Shown here: positions 12,915 to 23,312 of the stretch, piece by piece
Position numbering within the stretch: position 1 is the first letter of the stretch
How the letters are laid out: each line of letters begins with the position of its first letter
Source of the DNA: Symbiodinium sp. CCMP2592
Lineage: Eukaryota; Sar; Dinophyceae; Suessiales; Symbiodiniaceae
Direction of reading: 5' to 3'
Length of the DNA: 64,000 bases
Assembly (NCBI GenBank): GCA_905221615.1
Contig: CAJNDT010006125.1
Span: 186,001 to 250,000, forward strand
The notes under the pieces: generated by a model
Database searches by the model: none
Seen by the model: only the letters and a program-made list of their open reading frames with translations
What the model was told of the DNA's origin: nothing
Program-made: the position numbers and the translations under genes

Positions 12915-12924
12915 AGCCATTTTG
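12915..12924 (+). other. Relict dinoflagellate spliced-leader core upstream of HPPD
   Basis: The ten bases AGCCATTTTG match the core of the dinoflagellate spliced leader (…TAGCCATTTTGGCTCAAG) and end 15 bases before the HPPD start codon. The bases on either side are degenerate (CCCTC before it, TGGGGCC after it). Relict leaders at this position are known to mark genes that passed through a trans-spliced mRNA and were copied back into the genome. The match is short, so chance cannot be excluded, but its position next to a start codon is what retroposition predicts. Confidence 0.55.
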
Positions 12925-12939
12925 TGGGGCCGCCCCGAC

Positions 12940-15900
12940 ATGGGGCAGAGCCGCTTGTTGTCTTTGGCCTTAGTTTCGATTTTCCTGCTCCGCGCCACTG
13001 AACGCACGTTTCTGGGTGCACGACAGCAGCCTCTTCACTACCTCGCGCGGCGGGCAAGGTCCTGCAGTGCACCCGACACACCAGCCATGTCTTCTGTGAG
13101 CTTCTCCCATGTCCACATCTACTGCGATGCTTTGAAGGATCTAGCCGAGTACAAGAAGTCCCTGGGCTATGGTTAGGTTTCAACTTATGTTCCCATACTG
13201 GGGTACAACGCACAAAATGTCTCACAAACTCCCGGTAAGGTCTTATGACTCCAGCATTCGGGGCCTGTTCAACCTCTTCGACCTCCCTCTTAACCCGAAA
13301 TCCTACACTCGAAACATCAAGAACAAACTAACAATCCAGGCTCGAAGAGAAACTCAATGCCTTTGGCCGGCAGCCCTTCGACAACGTGGCAGCAGGCCGG
13401 GACGCGTGGTTGGCCCTTGCTTCCACCCATGGCAATCCTGTGACAGGCGAGAGAGACCGGGCTCTTGTTAAGGAGCTTTCTTGGATTTTTGCGTTGCTTC
13501 GAGATTCAGATGGTTTTTAAGGGTTTGTACGAGCCTGCTTGAGGTTACCATTGCAACGAAGCCAAGATGTTCAATCCCAATTGTATTCTTGCACCATCAT
13601 TTTTGCAGTTTTGCGACGTTTATTCATGTTTACATGTCCCTCCAATGTGCTTAACAACATGTCTATTTAACTTCCTTTAGGAACCGCGCTGCTCAGGAGA
13701 TCCGCAGAAATGGACAGGTCACAAGCAAGATGTGGTGGAGCAGATGCTTGTGGGCCTGGGCTGGCGTGTCTAGACCATACTTTTTCGTCAAACACCCCAT
13801 AGTGAACACCGGAAAGTTGGATCATTGATTAGTGCTGGGAATCCCTATGTTTTACCTCAAGGGCATAAGGAAAATAATGTTCCAACTTTCCTGGCTTCTA
13901 CTGTAACCCCCACGGTTTCGGGCTACTGTTGAACATCGTAGGAACCCTAAAATGATTGGAGTCTCTGGGTACACCTCCTGGAATCCTCTCTCGGTACAGC
14001 TGGGCGGGTGGCAGAAAAAGCCTAGATTTCAAAAAGCCTTAAGCGATCGCCATACACCTATAAACCCAGCACCCCAAACCTTAAACCCTAAACGTAAATC
14101 TCACCACCGCATGAAAGGTAGGCTTGATTTGAAGGGGATACCGGGCAACAGAGGTGTCACCGGTTTCGGCCAAACAGCATCCACCCGCTCGGTGGCCGTC
14201 ACCAGCAGCGACAATGACGGCGTGAAGTTCGTGATCACGGCCCACCAGGACAAAAGCATGGCTGACTTCGCTTCTGCAGACGGCCACCCTGCGGCCAAGA
14301 GGCAGAAGTCGGAGAAGGAGGCCTTTGACCACCTTGGGGAGAGTCACCTGGAGCGCTTCTCTCAGCATCAGGCTGGCCGACAGGGCGTGGCTGTCTTGGG
14401 CTTCCAAGTGAACTCTGGGGAGCTGGACGGCATCGTGGCCAAGTACGCGGAAAAGCACCCCAAACTTCTCCCACCCGGCATGCCCAAGGAGTATCCAGGC
14501 GTGCGCATCCTCGAGGTCTACGCTTACTACCAGGGCGAGAAAGGCACAACGGAGGTGGACTGCGGCACAATGCTTCGCTTCGTAGAGTGCTCGGACCAGA
14601 ATGTGGATCATTCGGTGCTTCCAGGCCTGAACCCTGAAGCATCCTGAAACCTTTGCAGATCCCTTTCAACTAGCTAGCCCCTTCCATTCAATTACGAAGG
14701 CCCGCCCCTGAGGCATCGAGAAGGTACCTGCCACCTTCGATCCGAGCAGCTTGCCGGCCTACTGCGATCATTGGGTCAGCAACGTCGTGAGCCGTCGCGG
14801 CTTCCTCGACACCTTAGAGGACACCTTGGGCTTCAGCCCCAAGGTTGACTTCAACGCCGGAGTCGTCGCGGCAGGGGAGGCCCAGATTGAGTCCACGGTC
14901 ACCGGCAACGAGCCAGGGACCTTCATTGCCAACGAGCAAATCGCGCTGAAGGATCAGAGTCAGGCGGGGCGACTCTTGAGGGATCCTGAAGCATCAGCAG
15001 TCTATCTATCCAGCCTAAGAGCTCTACTTGGAAGTTCATGGGTAGTTATAAGTGGGGTCATAAGTAGGGTAACTAAAGTTGTAACCCATGTTGAACGGAC
15101 TTATATCCCCATCTATAAATGCCCATGAACCTCCAAGTACTTCCCTTTCTTGGGGCGATCTATCTATACCCTAAACCGAAACCCTAAACCCTAAACTATC
15201 CAACTTAAGAGCTGAACTCCCTACAGTACCTTTAGAACCCTAAGCTCTGAACCCTAAATAGAAGAGCTCTGCTTTCCTTTCTTGGGGCGGTCTCGATTGG
15301 CTTTTGGAAACTCTTGAGGTCTATCTCCCGATCAACAACGCGCTGTCGGAGGTGGGCCATGTCCATCTCTATCTACAGGAGACTGGGTTAAGCTTCAGTA
15401 GTAATCATAGTAAGAGTACTAGTAGTAATTAGAGTAATTATAATAATAGTCGTGTCTAATTACAATGTTTGTAGTAATAGTAGTGGTTATAGTAGTTATA
15501 GTTCTTGTAGAGGGAGTTGGTTAAAGTTACCACAAAAAGGTAACCGAAATATGTACCATGGACCTTTACTATGGCAACTTAGTTATTTCAAGTTACCATA
15601 ATATAGAGTATCAGTGACATGTACTCTGGATCTCTATTATGGTAACTTAAATTATAATAAGTTCCTTGACAAGAGCCCAGGAGATCGGTCAGGGCGTGCA
15701 GCACATCGCCTCGCGTGTGGCGGATCTCCCGGCATTGGTACAGCGGGCGAACGATTGGCGTCGGATGACGGGTGCAGGGGTCTCTTTCCTGTCCATCCCA
15801 AGATCCTACTACGGCAGCTTGACGCCGAAATACTTGCACAAGGTGGCCGGGCTGGACGATGACATGGCGCAGAGGGTCGTCGCCTCCCTCAAGGCAGCTG

Positions 15901-17468
15901 GTGTGGTGGATGCCAGCGACATCGTCGACTTGGATGTAACTGGGTACCATAATAGGGATCTATAGTGAAGAATATGGTTTCCTTATTCTGGCAACTTAAC
16001 TTATATCCTTTATGAACCCAATAATCAGCATGGTTTCCGTAGTAGTATTGTAACTAAACTTATAAGTTCCTTAACAAGAACCCCAGGTAAGCAAGGAGAA
16101 GATCCTGGCGGCCTTGCCAGAGGGCTGTGACGAGGAGCTGGTGGTGCACATCCGAAGGGCCCGGTACGGCAACCTCTATGCCTTGCTTCGGGACAACATC
16201 GGTGACTAGGGTTCCTGAGTAGTACTCTTCTTATTCTTGAAGAGTTCCAAAAGAGATTCTATAAGGGATCCTTAAAGGGTTCTACAAGGGATCTATGGGG
16301 GTTTTGTGTCTACTAGGTTCCTGAGTAGTCCCCGTTTGCCCTTTTTTCTTTAGGGCCATAGTAGAAAAACGGGTAATCACCCTGTATTTCAGAGAGGCTA
16401 CTCAAGAACCTAGGTGAGGAGACCTATCTTCGCATCGTTCGGAATAACGTCTTGGTGGATGTTCAGGGGGAAGACCTCTTGATGCAGATCTTCACCTCCA
16501 GCATTCTCCAGAGGGCCCCGGGGGAGGAGGCTCCCTTCCTAGAGTTCATCCAGCGCGTCTGCTCCGATCGGAAGGATCCAGTCTCTGGGGAGCCACGGCC
16601 CATCAAAGCAGGCTGCGGTGGCTTTTGAGCCGGTTTTGCATACAATTTTCGATTTAGTAGTATAACCTAATGAAGTCTCCAAAAGAAACAAAATAGCAAA
16701 CAGATAAGTAATTATGTATAACTCTGTGTATGTATATATATATATATGTAGATAAACAGATAAAAATATTGCAGATCCTCGAGCCAAGAAGAGCCCAGGC
16801 TTTGGCATCCGGAACTTCCTCACTCTCTTCCTTTCCATCGAAGTTTCGAAGGCCAGCAAAACCCGGGAAACTTAAACTCTCAAATTCCGGTGGAGGAAAA
16901 GGGGCGTTAAAAAGAAAAACCTAAGCCTCAAACCTTAGACCCCTGAACCACTAGAGCGTAATCCCTAAACCCCCCCAACACCCCTAAACCCCGCAACTCG
17001 AGACCCCCAAAACCCCGAACCTCTATAAACCCTTCCCTAAACCCCAGGCCCTAAAACCCTAAAACCCTAAACTGACCTTGCATGCTCCCATGAAAGTTCG
17101 CAATCAACCTCACCCGTGGACAGTAAACCCTAAAACCCTAAACCCAAAACTCCCTGCAATTTGGACTTCGTCCTTGCTGGTAGGAGGGATAAAAACCCTA
17201 AACCCCTACAGTAGAAGCCAGAAAGTTGGAATATCATTATCGTAACCCCTTTAAGGTAAATTATAGGGGATCCTACCATTAATCCATATTCCAACTTTCT
17301 GGAGTTCCCTGTACTCCGCCCTTTCGGAGTTTCCAAGGCCACCAAAGCCCGGGGCGAGGCCGAAGCTGCTGGGAACCTGGGCCTGTCGCGTTACTACGGC
17401 AGTACCTCGGGGACTAAAGGGTGCAAGGGTTGATCATGCATGTGTAAGTACATACAAAACTAAATAAA

Positions 17469-17503
<35 letters not shown>

Positions 17504-17572
17504 GAGTGCGTGAGGAATAAACTCCGATACAACATATTTTTTGGTATGATAGACTGTACTATTATCTTTCTT

Positions 17573-17605
<33 letters not shown>

Positions 17606-18025
17606 TTGTTTTCTCTCTCTCTCTCTCTCTCGATATATATATATATATATATATATACATCTGCATATCTGTATATATATATATATATAGATATGCATGC
17701 ATGTATCTTCCGTACGTGTTCATGTCTTTAGACCATCTTAGGAGCCGGGTTATGACGAGTATAAGATGCCTCTCTACAGGGTCCTTCAACCCTGAAAGGC
17801 ATGGTGGATGCCTTCACCTCGCAGCTGGATGAGTCGAACCCAGTGCTGACGGCCATCTCAGATGCTATGACGGCCGAAGGCGAAGCCTTGGAGGCCGGAA
17901 ACGGCCCCGAAGCGGCCAAGTGGGCAGAGGAGAAGGCGAGAGGACAGCAGAAGCTGCAGGAGATCAGCAAGAAGTACAAGGAGCACATGCGAAGCCTCAG
18001 AGAAAGAGCGCCAGTAGAGGCATAG
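12940..18025 (+). CDS. HPPD: 4-hydroxyphenylpyruvate dioxygenase, plastid-targeted, 12 exons
   Basis: This Fe(II) enzyme converts 4-hydroxyphenylpyruvate to homogentisate (tyrosine breakdown; plastoquinone and tocopherol supply). Exons: 12940-13157, 13340-13446, 13697-13765, 14154-14635, 14724-14963, 15319-15378, 15681-15935, 16087-16201, 16414-16620, 16799-16851, 17338-17409 and 17780-18025. They sum to 2124 nt, 707 codons plus stop, with phases agreeing at ten junctions; the exon 11/12 junction is irregular. Residues 1-49 form a signal peptide (LLSLALVSIFLL) and a basic segment with TFLGARQQP, like a bipartite plastid presequence. The vicinal-oxygen-chelate halves follow. Predicted iron ligands are His308 (AYCDHW), His400 (GVQHIA) and Glu559 (FLEFIQR); the C-terminal GCGGFGIRNF motif is at 582-591. 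The ORF is longer than usual (about 360-450 residues) because of an insert between His400 and Glu559 and a charged C-terminal tail of about 80 residues. Donors are GT, GC or GA; every acceptor is AG|G. The start is the ATG directly after a spliced-leader relict; the in-frame ATG at 13087 is the alternative. Confidence 0.87.
13809..13894. mobile_element. Introner-like element, family A, in HPPD intron 3
   Basis: The element has terminal inverted repeats CCGGAAAGTTGGA and TCCAACTTTCCTGG around an unrelated centre. Related copies lie at 17219-17302 and 44251-44329. It sits inside the 388-bp intron 13766-14153, so it is part of, but does not equal, the intron. Confidence 0.75.
15379..15680. mobile_element. 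HPPD intron 6 with nested GTTACC palindromes
   Basis: The intron begins GAGACTGGG (GA donor) and ends AGCCCAG. The sequence CAGGAGA stands at both edges. From about 15519 to 15655 it has repeated arms of GTTACCA / TGGTAAC type (AAGTTACCATAATA, ATTATGGTAACTTA, ACTATGGCAACTTA). Intron 7 has related pieces, suggesting one element family built both introns. Confidence 0.6.
15936..16086. mobile_element. HPPD intron 7, element related to intron 6
   Basis: This 151-bp GT–AG intron contains GGTACCATAATAGGGATCTATAG and CTGGCAACTTAACTTATA, resembling the arms in intron 6. GTAA occurs at both edges (GAT|GTAACT and CAG|GTAAGC). Confidence 0.55.
16202..16413. mobile_element. Introner forming HPPD intron 8, termini at the splice sites
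   Basis: The 212-bp intron has inverted ends CTAGGGTTCCTGAGTAG (from 16207) and CTACTCAAGAACCTAG (to 16413). The right end finishes exactly on the acceptor AG, and the left end begins five bases after the donor. GGTGA stands at both exon-intron borders like a target-site duplication. This is the clearest case here of an inserted element being the whole intron. Confidence 0.85.
16621..16798 (+). other. HPPD intron 9 (GC donor)
   Basis: The 178-bp intron begins GCTTTTGAGC and ends AGAGCCCAG. GGCTTT occurs at both borders. It contains a short TATATA run near 16735 and no clear palindrome. Splicing here restores GCGGFGIRNF, a conserved HPPD motif, which fixes the junction. Confidence 0.75.
16938..17160. 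repeat. Telomere-like tract inside HPPD intron 10
   Basis: Degenerate CCCTAAA/CCCCTAAACC units fill the first half of the intron 16852-17337. Confidence 0.7.
17219..17302. mobile_element. Introner-like element, family A, in HPPD intron 10
   Basis: The inverted ends are CCAGAAAGTTGGAATAT and ATATTCCAACTTTCTGG. The centre (TTTAAGGTAAATTATAGGGGATCCTACC) matches the copy at 44251-44329 closely, while the HPPD intron 3 copy shares mainly the ends. Confidence 0.85.
17410..17779 (+). repeat. HPPD intron 11 with TA and CT microsatellites
   Basis: The stretch holds TATATA runs (about 17470-17497 and 17634-17690) and CT-rich runs (about 17571-17630). No register gives both a GT/GC/GA start and an AG end: the frame-preserving join ACC TCG | GGT CCT leaves either a GG start with an AG end or a GA start with a GG end. 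The GGG present at both edges makes the exact cut ambiguous. Confidence 0.5.
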
Positions 18026-18938
18026 TCCGCTATGCAGTTCTGGCTCCTGTCGGAAGATGGTTTGAAGCCTCTTCTGGCTTTTCGGGAAGCTTCCAAAAGG
18101 GACACCAGGTACCGATTTTGGATAATGTGTAGCTTTTTGTTTAGGGTTTGGGTTTAGGATTTTGTGTTTAGGGCTTAGAATTTAGAAGCCGAATTCATAC
18201 ATAATTTTGGGGACTGTTGAAATCGACACCCAGGACAGCATGCAGAGCGTGCCCGGCTCTTGTGACAGCCGTTTGGGCTGGTGCCTGGCAGGGCGCGGCC
18301 CTCTTTTGTGGGTCACAGACTTGCTGAAATTGATATTGTTCCTGTGGTTCCTAGATGCCAGTGCAGTTGAAGAAGAGGCTCCTAGTAGATGTAATGTTGA
18401 TTAATAAGGCAAGCATCTGCAACAAGCACAGCTCCTTAGCCGCGCACTGTTCTGTACAGCCGTGAAAGTGCGGCCAGTGCGTGTTTCAATCGCCAGGCTC
18501 AGTGCCCTTTGACTTTGCATTTGTGGCCGCGTATTATTTGTTCATTCCTTGGACCTGCCTGCCAACACACGCTATTCAGAGATCAGAGCTGCGCACTTGC
18601 ATCGTGGACCCTCTGCAGTAGCTCTCTCGAGAAATCCTGGGACCCAGGCCTTGTCTGCCCCCTCAAAACCGACAACACCAAAACGTTGAAACCATGCGCT
18701 GTGAGATTGAAGCAGCCGTGCGCGCAGCTTGTTTTGACTTGGCTTCAGCCTCCTCTTGCGGGCTTTTTGCGAGATGCGTCTCTTCACCGTGCGTGATCAT
18801 CGCGTTTCTTCTATACGTCCATATGTAGTAGGGCACAGCGTTCAGGGCTTCAGTGCCTTTGCAGGAGATGGAAAACCGAGATGCTTCTTGCTTTCACGGT
18901 ATTGTAGCGTTTTGAGCGTGCTTGCGCCGACCGCGACC
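18026..18938. other. HPPD 3' flank
   Basis: The first 110 bases after the stop should be 3' UTR. TTTAGGG-like sequence (18138-18185) follows. No AATAAA-type signal stands out. The rest, up to the candidate start at 18939, has no coding signal that I trust. Confidence 0.4.
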
Positions 18939-19018
18939 ATGAGCGCCTCGCCTTCGCTCAACGTGGATGCCCGGGACCTACGTCTCCGGGGTAACAGCCC
19001 GATGTCCAAGAAGGGCCA
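18939..19018 (+). CDS. Candidate first exon of a gene, possibly NhaD
   Basis: An ATG opens a GC-rich frame reading MSASPSLNVDARDLRLRGNS then PMSKKGQ, followed by possible donors (G|GCCAGC or C|GTCTTGG). About 20 bases upstream, GTAGCGTTTTGAGC resembles the spliced-leader core GTAGCCATTTTGGC with two differences. It is the first coding-like start after HPPD and is placed correctly to be the NhaD N-terminus, but the link is inferred. Confidence 0.35.
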
Positions 19019-19651
19019 GCGTCTTGGCCTTGCGGTTTTGGGTTTCAGGCTCGTGGGTTTTGTGCGCATGGTTAATTACAAAGGTGATCAGAATACAGCG
19101 ATGACAGAAGTCCCACCATCCTTACCAAGACACCGTCAACCACAAAAGGCCCCGAAGCCCCTGCATTTCCAACCTCAGCAGACTCCACACCCGAGACATC
19201 AAGCCCCGAGAGCCCGAATCACCCAGACTTCGCAAAGCTCTATCTGTATCTCTATCTCTGGATCTGTATCTATATCTATACCTATACATATATATCTATA
19301 TCTATATCTCTATCTATATCTCTGTATAAACACGTTACGAAATTTGTGTATACATACATACGTACATGCATACCTCTGGACTGCCGGGCAGGGCTTGGAA
19401 AACCCAAGCCCTGGAAGCCCTACCAAAGTGTCGAGAAACGCAATTTGTGTTGTGACCAGTGATGCACTGCCCTTCCCCTATCCTTAGTGTAGGGTTTGGG
19501 GTTCCGGCGGGCATAAACGACCCGAACCTACATTACCTTCCCCTATCCTTAGCAGGTGGTATCAGTTGTATCAGTATGGAGAGTTGTCCTTACTGTGCCG
19601 ATCATTGATGTTTCACCCCATCCGACCTACAGATGCAATCTAGGGGCCCAA

Positions 19652-19845
19652 TTTTTTTGAATAACTACCTATCCTATTTTGGAGGTTCCTTATTGTAATT
19701 ATAGCACAATTGGCCCCAAAACCCCTATTCTCAGCATTGTCGTTGCATTGCACATTCAACTAGTAACTAGTGACAGACCTCGCGAGCGGATATTGCCTTC
19801 CAGCCATGCGAGAGGGAAACAAATTATTAAAGCTCCTATGTTACA
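19652..19845. mobile_element. Family E element split by about 80 bp
   Basis: GAATAACTACCTATCCTATTTTGGAGGTTCC through GGCCCCAAAACCCCTATTCT matches family E. The terminal ATTATTAAAGCTCCTAT appears only near 19825, so extra sequence (19737-19820) separates the arms. Confidence 0.5.
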
Positions 19846-20227
19846 AGTAGTTGAGCTCGGAGACCCGATCCCAAACCCCCCAACTCCGGCTCTCCACATG
19901 CGAGTCTCAGAAAAGATGCCATCCTAGCATTATCCTGCCTTGCATTATTACTACCCGGAGCCCTTATTCAGGCAGGACCTCTAATTTTCAAGAGTAGTTT
20001 CCACACCCCTACTTTGTCGAGTGCTGGGAGGGGTGCTAGAGGTGTCAGGGACACAAGCCTGTCTCACTGAGGCTCTCCGTGCCATGCGGTGTAGAAAGAA
20101 GCAGACTGAAGCCCCTAAACAAAACACAAACCCTAAGGCCCCAAACTTCCCCTCAGGCCCTGAACTCCCCTACGATCCCCTTAAGGCCCTAAACTCCCCT
20201 TAAGCCCCAAACTCCCCTTACAGAACC

Positions 20228-20335
20228 CCGGAGTTCAAGACGACGATCCCAGGAGCCCCACCGCCGTCCCCGAGGTCTCCACGGGCTGTGGTAGCGAAAA
20301 GGCGGTCCTTGGCTCTTCCGTTGAGAGAGAGGGTT
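20228..20335 (+). CDS. Coding-like stretch, possible exon
   Basis: After TTACAG the frame beginning AACCCCGGAG reads NPGVQDDDPRSPTAVPEVST followed by GCGSEKAVLGSSVEREG with mostly C or G third positions. A second frame (FKTTIPGAPPPSPRSPRAVV…) is also open, so the frame is undecided. It could be an N-terminal exon of the NhaD gene. The telomere-like tract starting near 20333 ends it. Confidence 0.3.
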
Positions 20336-21844
20336 TAGGGGTTTAGAGTTTTCAGGGTTTTGGGGTTTCGGGCTTTAGGGTTTGGGGTTTCAGGGTTCAG
20401 GGTTCGGTCTGAGGCGTCATACCTAAAGGCCCAGGCAGACTTATTAAGCTTTGTAAGCCCTAGGCCCTTACCGACCCTCGTTTGCATGGTTTAGGGGTTG
20501 ATTATTTCTCGGTGGGCTTTTGGGGGTTGGAGGTTCGCATTCTAGCCCTCAGAAAACCGAGCGAAAGCCCCAAAAGCAATAATACGCCCACATAATCAAT
20601 GTAGTGTCTGCGATGCTTTGCGGTGTAGTGACTATTGTAAGCGGGTTCCCTCAACGCCATGACGTCCAAACCCTAAGCATAAGTAGCCCGACAAGCCTAT
20701 TTGCGGTCTCGACAGGTCGCGCGAGGCATAGCCACGGGTTCTCGGCGGCTGACCAAGATCGCGGGCCTAACGCTGACCCTTGTCGCTCCAAAGTTCGGGT
20801 TAAGCATGACCAAAGCTGTAGCACGGCACTATGGTTATCAATGCTAGTCGTCAAGTAGGCAGTATTTGTTAGCTGTCAGTAATGGGGTTGTTTCAGAGTT
20901 GGGGATGAAGGTCAAAGTTCGAAGCAATGTAACCGCTCGAAGTCCCACCCAAGCCTGGGATTCAAGCCTATGGTACACAAACGAAAGCTCGCAACCATGT
21001 TCCAAAGCCATGCATTATAGCTCCAAAGGCATACACTATATAAGACTAAGGGTCCGATTAGTGTTGTTTTCTCATGGTTTTTGGTATTCAAACGAAGAGT
21101 CAAAGAACATGCTGCAGCACAAGCCCAAGCCTGAAATACCCAAGAACCAGTCAGGAGCACTCTGAGGTTCCCAAGACCACCCCACACAAGGCATTATTGA
21201 CTTGAATAAGGTTTGAAGCATGCCACAACATACTTCTGATGACGAACCCTAAGGAACAACCGTACAAGGATTCGCAATACGATTCCTTCATGTCTCTGTA
21301 GTACGCTGTGAAATATCTCCAAGTCTCAATACGATACTCAAACCAAGTTTTGTTCCCACCCTCAGACTAATATGGCCGTGCCACGATCGTTTACAATGAT
21401 GTCGAGCGATTCGGAGGTCAACACGAGCTCAGCAGAGAGGTGTTTCGCATCTTAGTTTCGGGTTTACCTAGAGTATCCTATCTACCACATTGGTACGTGC
21501 TGTTTTGTTAAAGGTACCCTGGTTACTTTCGGTCGGGCTTAGGCGAGGCACGTTTCATCAACTTCGGAAGCGCCAAAATCGTCCCCGGCCCGGCTCCCGA
21601 CAGGCGAAAAGGCCATGTTGAAGTTGAACCTCCACCAAAAAATACCTTATCACGAGCTCTATTCCTTTTTTGACCAGAGTCGGCTTCATCTTCTCCCATC
21701 AAACCCCTCAATCGATTCCGTGAAAACCACCTAGGCCCTTTTTGATCGGTTCGGCCTAGTCTTCCTGTCCTCAAGTACCGATGAAACGCGAAGCTCCTGA
21801 ACAAGAGCCTGTGTTGGAATCCTAGGCCCGTGTAAACTTACCTT

Positions 21845-21919
21845 TGGTTAGTAGGGAATGGAGCAATGAGGTACAACTATAGTTACTATTACTACCATTC
21901 TTCCATTCCCTACTAACCC
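21845..21919. mobile_element. Family J palindromic element
   Basis: The terminal inverted repeats are GGTTAGTAGGGAATGG and CCATTCCCTACTAACC around a TA-rich, ACT-repeat centre. The ends match the last intron of the nested glycosidase-like gene. Confidence 0.75.
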
Positions 21920-22014
21920 CGTGTAAAGAGCGCCTGGAGCCCTATGCTCCTCAGTAAGAGCTTGCATTTGCCCCAAACCCAAGACCACAAGCCGCAAAGC
22001 TCTAATATATCATT

Positions 22015-22117
22015 TGGGTGGTTATCAAAATTAGGGTCCCTTTTTCGGTACCCTAAATAATAGGTGCCGTACTATAATAGGGACCCAAAAAGGGACCATA
22101 AGTTTGACAACCACCCA
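22015..22117. mobile_element. Introner-like element, family C
   Basis: It has ends TGGGTGGTTATCAAAATTAGG and TTTGACAACCACCCA and the same centre as the copy at 10141. A candidate exon begins 12 bp after it. Confidence 0.85.
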
Positions 22118-22128
22118 TTTGGTTTACA

Positions 22129-22191
22129 GGTTCGGGCTCATCTTCCTCCTCGCTTTTTTGGGCTGGCCGGGAGCACTCATCGAAGATGACG
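22129..22191 (+). CDS. Candidate hydrophobic N-terminal exon of the NhaD gene
   Basis: After an AG|G acceptor (TTTACAG|GTTCGG) one frame reads FGLIFLLAFLGWPGALIEDD followed by ATH, a signal-peptide or helix-like segment. A GA donor (CACAG|GAGAGG) follows. It lies just after the family C element at 22015-22117 and upstream of the first certain NhaD exon, where NhaD proteins carry an N-terminal hydrophobic leader. Junctions to neighbouring exons were not found. Confidence 0.3.
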
Positions 22192-22681
22192 CGACTCACA
22201 GGAGAGGATTCGGAGTTTAGGGCTTTCGCGCTGTGCTGGCTTCACGAGGGCAAGCTTATAAAGCTTCTCCCCCGAAAAAATGGCTTTGGGGTTAAGGGGT
22301 TTAGGTTAGCGGGGGAAAGGGGGGCTCTTGCTGTAACCGGGCTGCTGGACAACGAGGCCTGCTGCAAAAAGGTTAGCTTTTTCTGTAGGGTTTTGAATTT
22401 ATGGTTCAGGGCTGAACAGTGAACACCTGAACCCGAAATCCCAAATCCGTCTGATCACCCAAGTTGACAAGTTAAGGTACCCTGAACTCCCACAGGGCAT
22501 GCACAAGCTCGCAGAAGCCTGAAAAAATTGTAAGGACTTTCCCTTCCGATCCCGATTGCAGTGGTATTATAACATACCTCACACCCTATCCTAAGCATTG
22601 GGGCTCCTGTATTAAGGCAGTTCTTGAAGCTTGTTCAGGGTATTGGAGCATAGGGCATGGGGTTTGACGTTGCGAATGTCC

Positions 22682-22920
<239 letters not shown>

Positions 22921-23208
22921 AAGATAGACAAAGAGCCCTATATATGCCTTAGAGAAAAAACAGTGGGAGAGAGAGGGAGGGTTTTGGCCTCAGGGGCACA
23001 TAGAGGACCTACCTCAAGCTACCACATCCTACTTGTTTGCTGGGCCTTGTCGCCGAACCGATGAAAGTCCTGTAGCGGCCTCACAAAGCAATTGTAGTTG
23101 GGTTTAGGGATTGACAATCGCCAAGCAAGTTGTGAGCATCGACATAACGTGTCCAAGCCTTTACCGAACCTGCAGGATCCAGGGCAGTACCTCAGTTGAG
23201 GCTTTAAG

Positions 23209-23312
23209 TGGGAGTTTCCGAAAATAGTGGAGCTTAATAGAGCACCCTAACTAGTAGGATCCTTATTACAAGGACCTCAAAATAAGGTACCCCTATTTTT
23301 CGGAAACTCCCA
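23209..23312. mobile_element. Introner-like element, family B
   Basis: The ends are TGGGAGTTTCCGAAAAT and TTTTTCGGAAACTCCCA. The inner TAGGATCCTTATTACAAGGA and AATAAGGTACCCC blocks recur in the copies at 24190, 37705, 50196 and 53676. It lies upstream of the first certain NhaD exon. Confidence 0.85.

Noticed and set aside
14081-14669. Minus-strand open frames of 144-176 codons
   Set aside because: They lie antisense to HPPD exon 4, which carries recognisable family sequence.
21380-21470. Exon reading RATIVYNDVERFGGQHELSR
   Set aside because: An in-frame stop lies immediately upstream without an AG acceptor between, so no splice model supports it.
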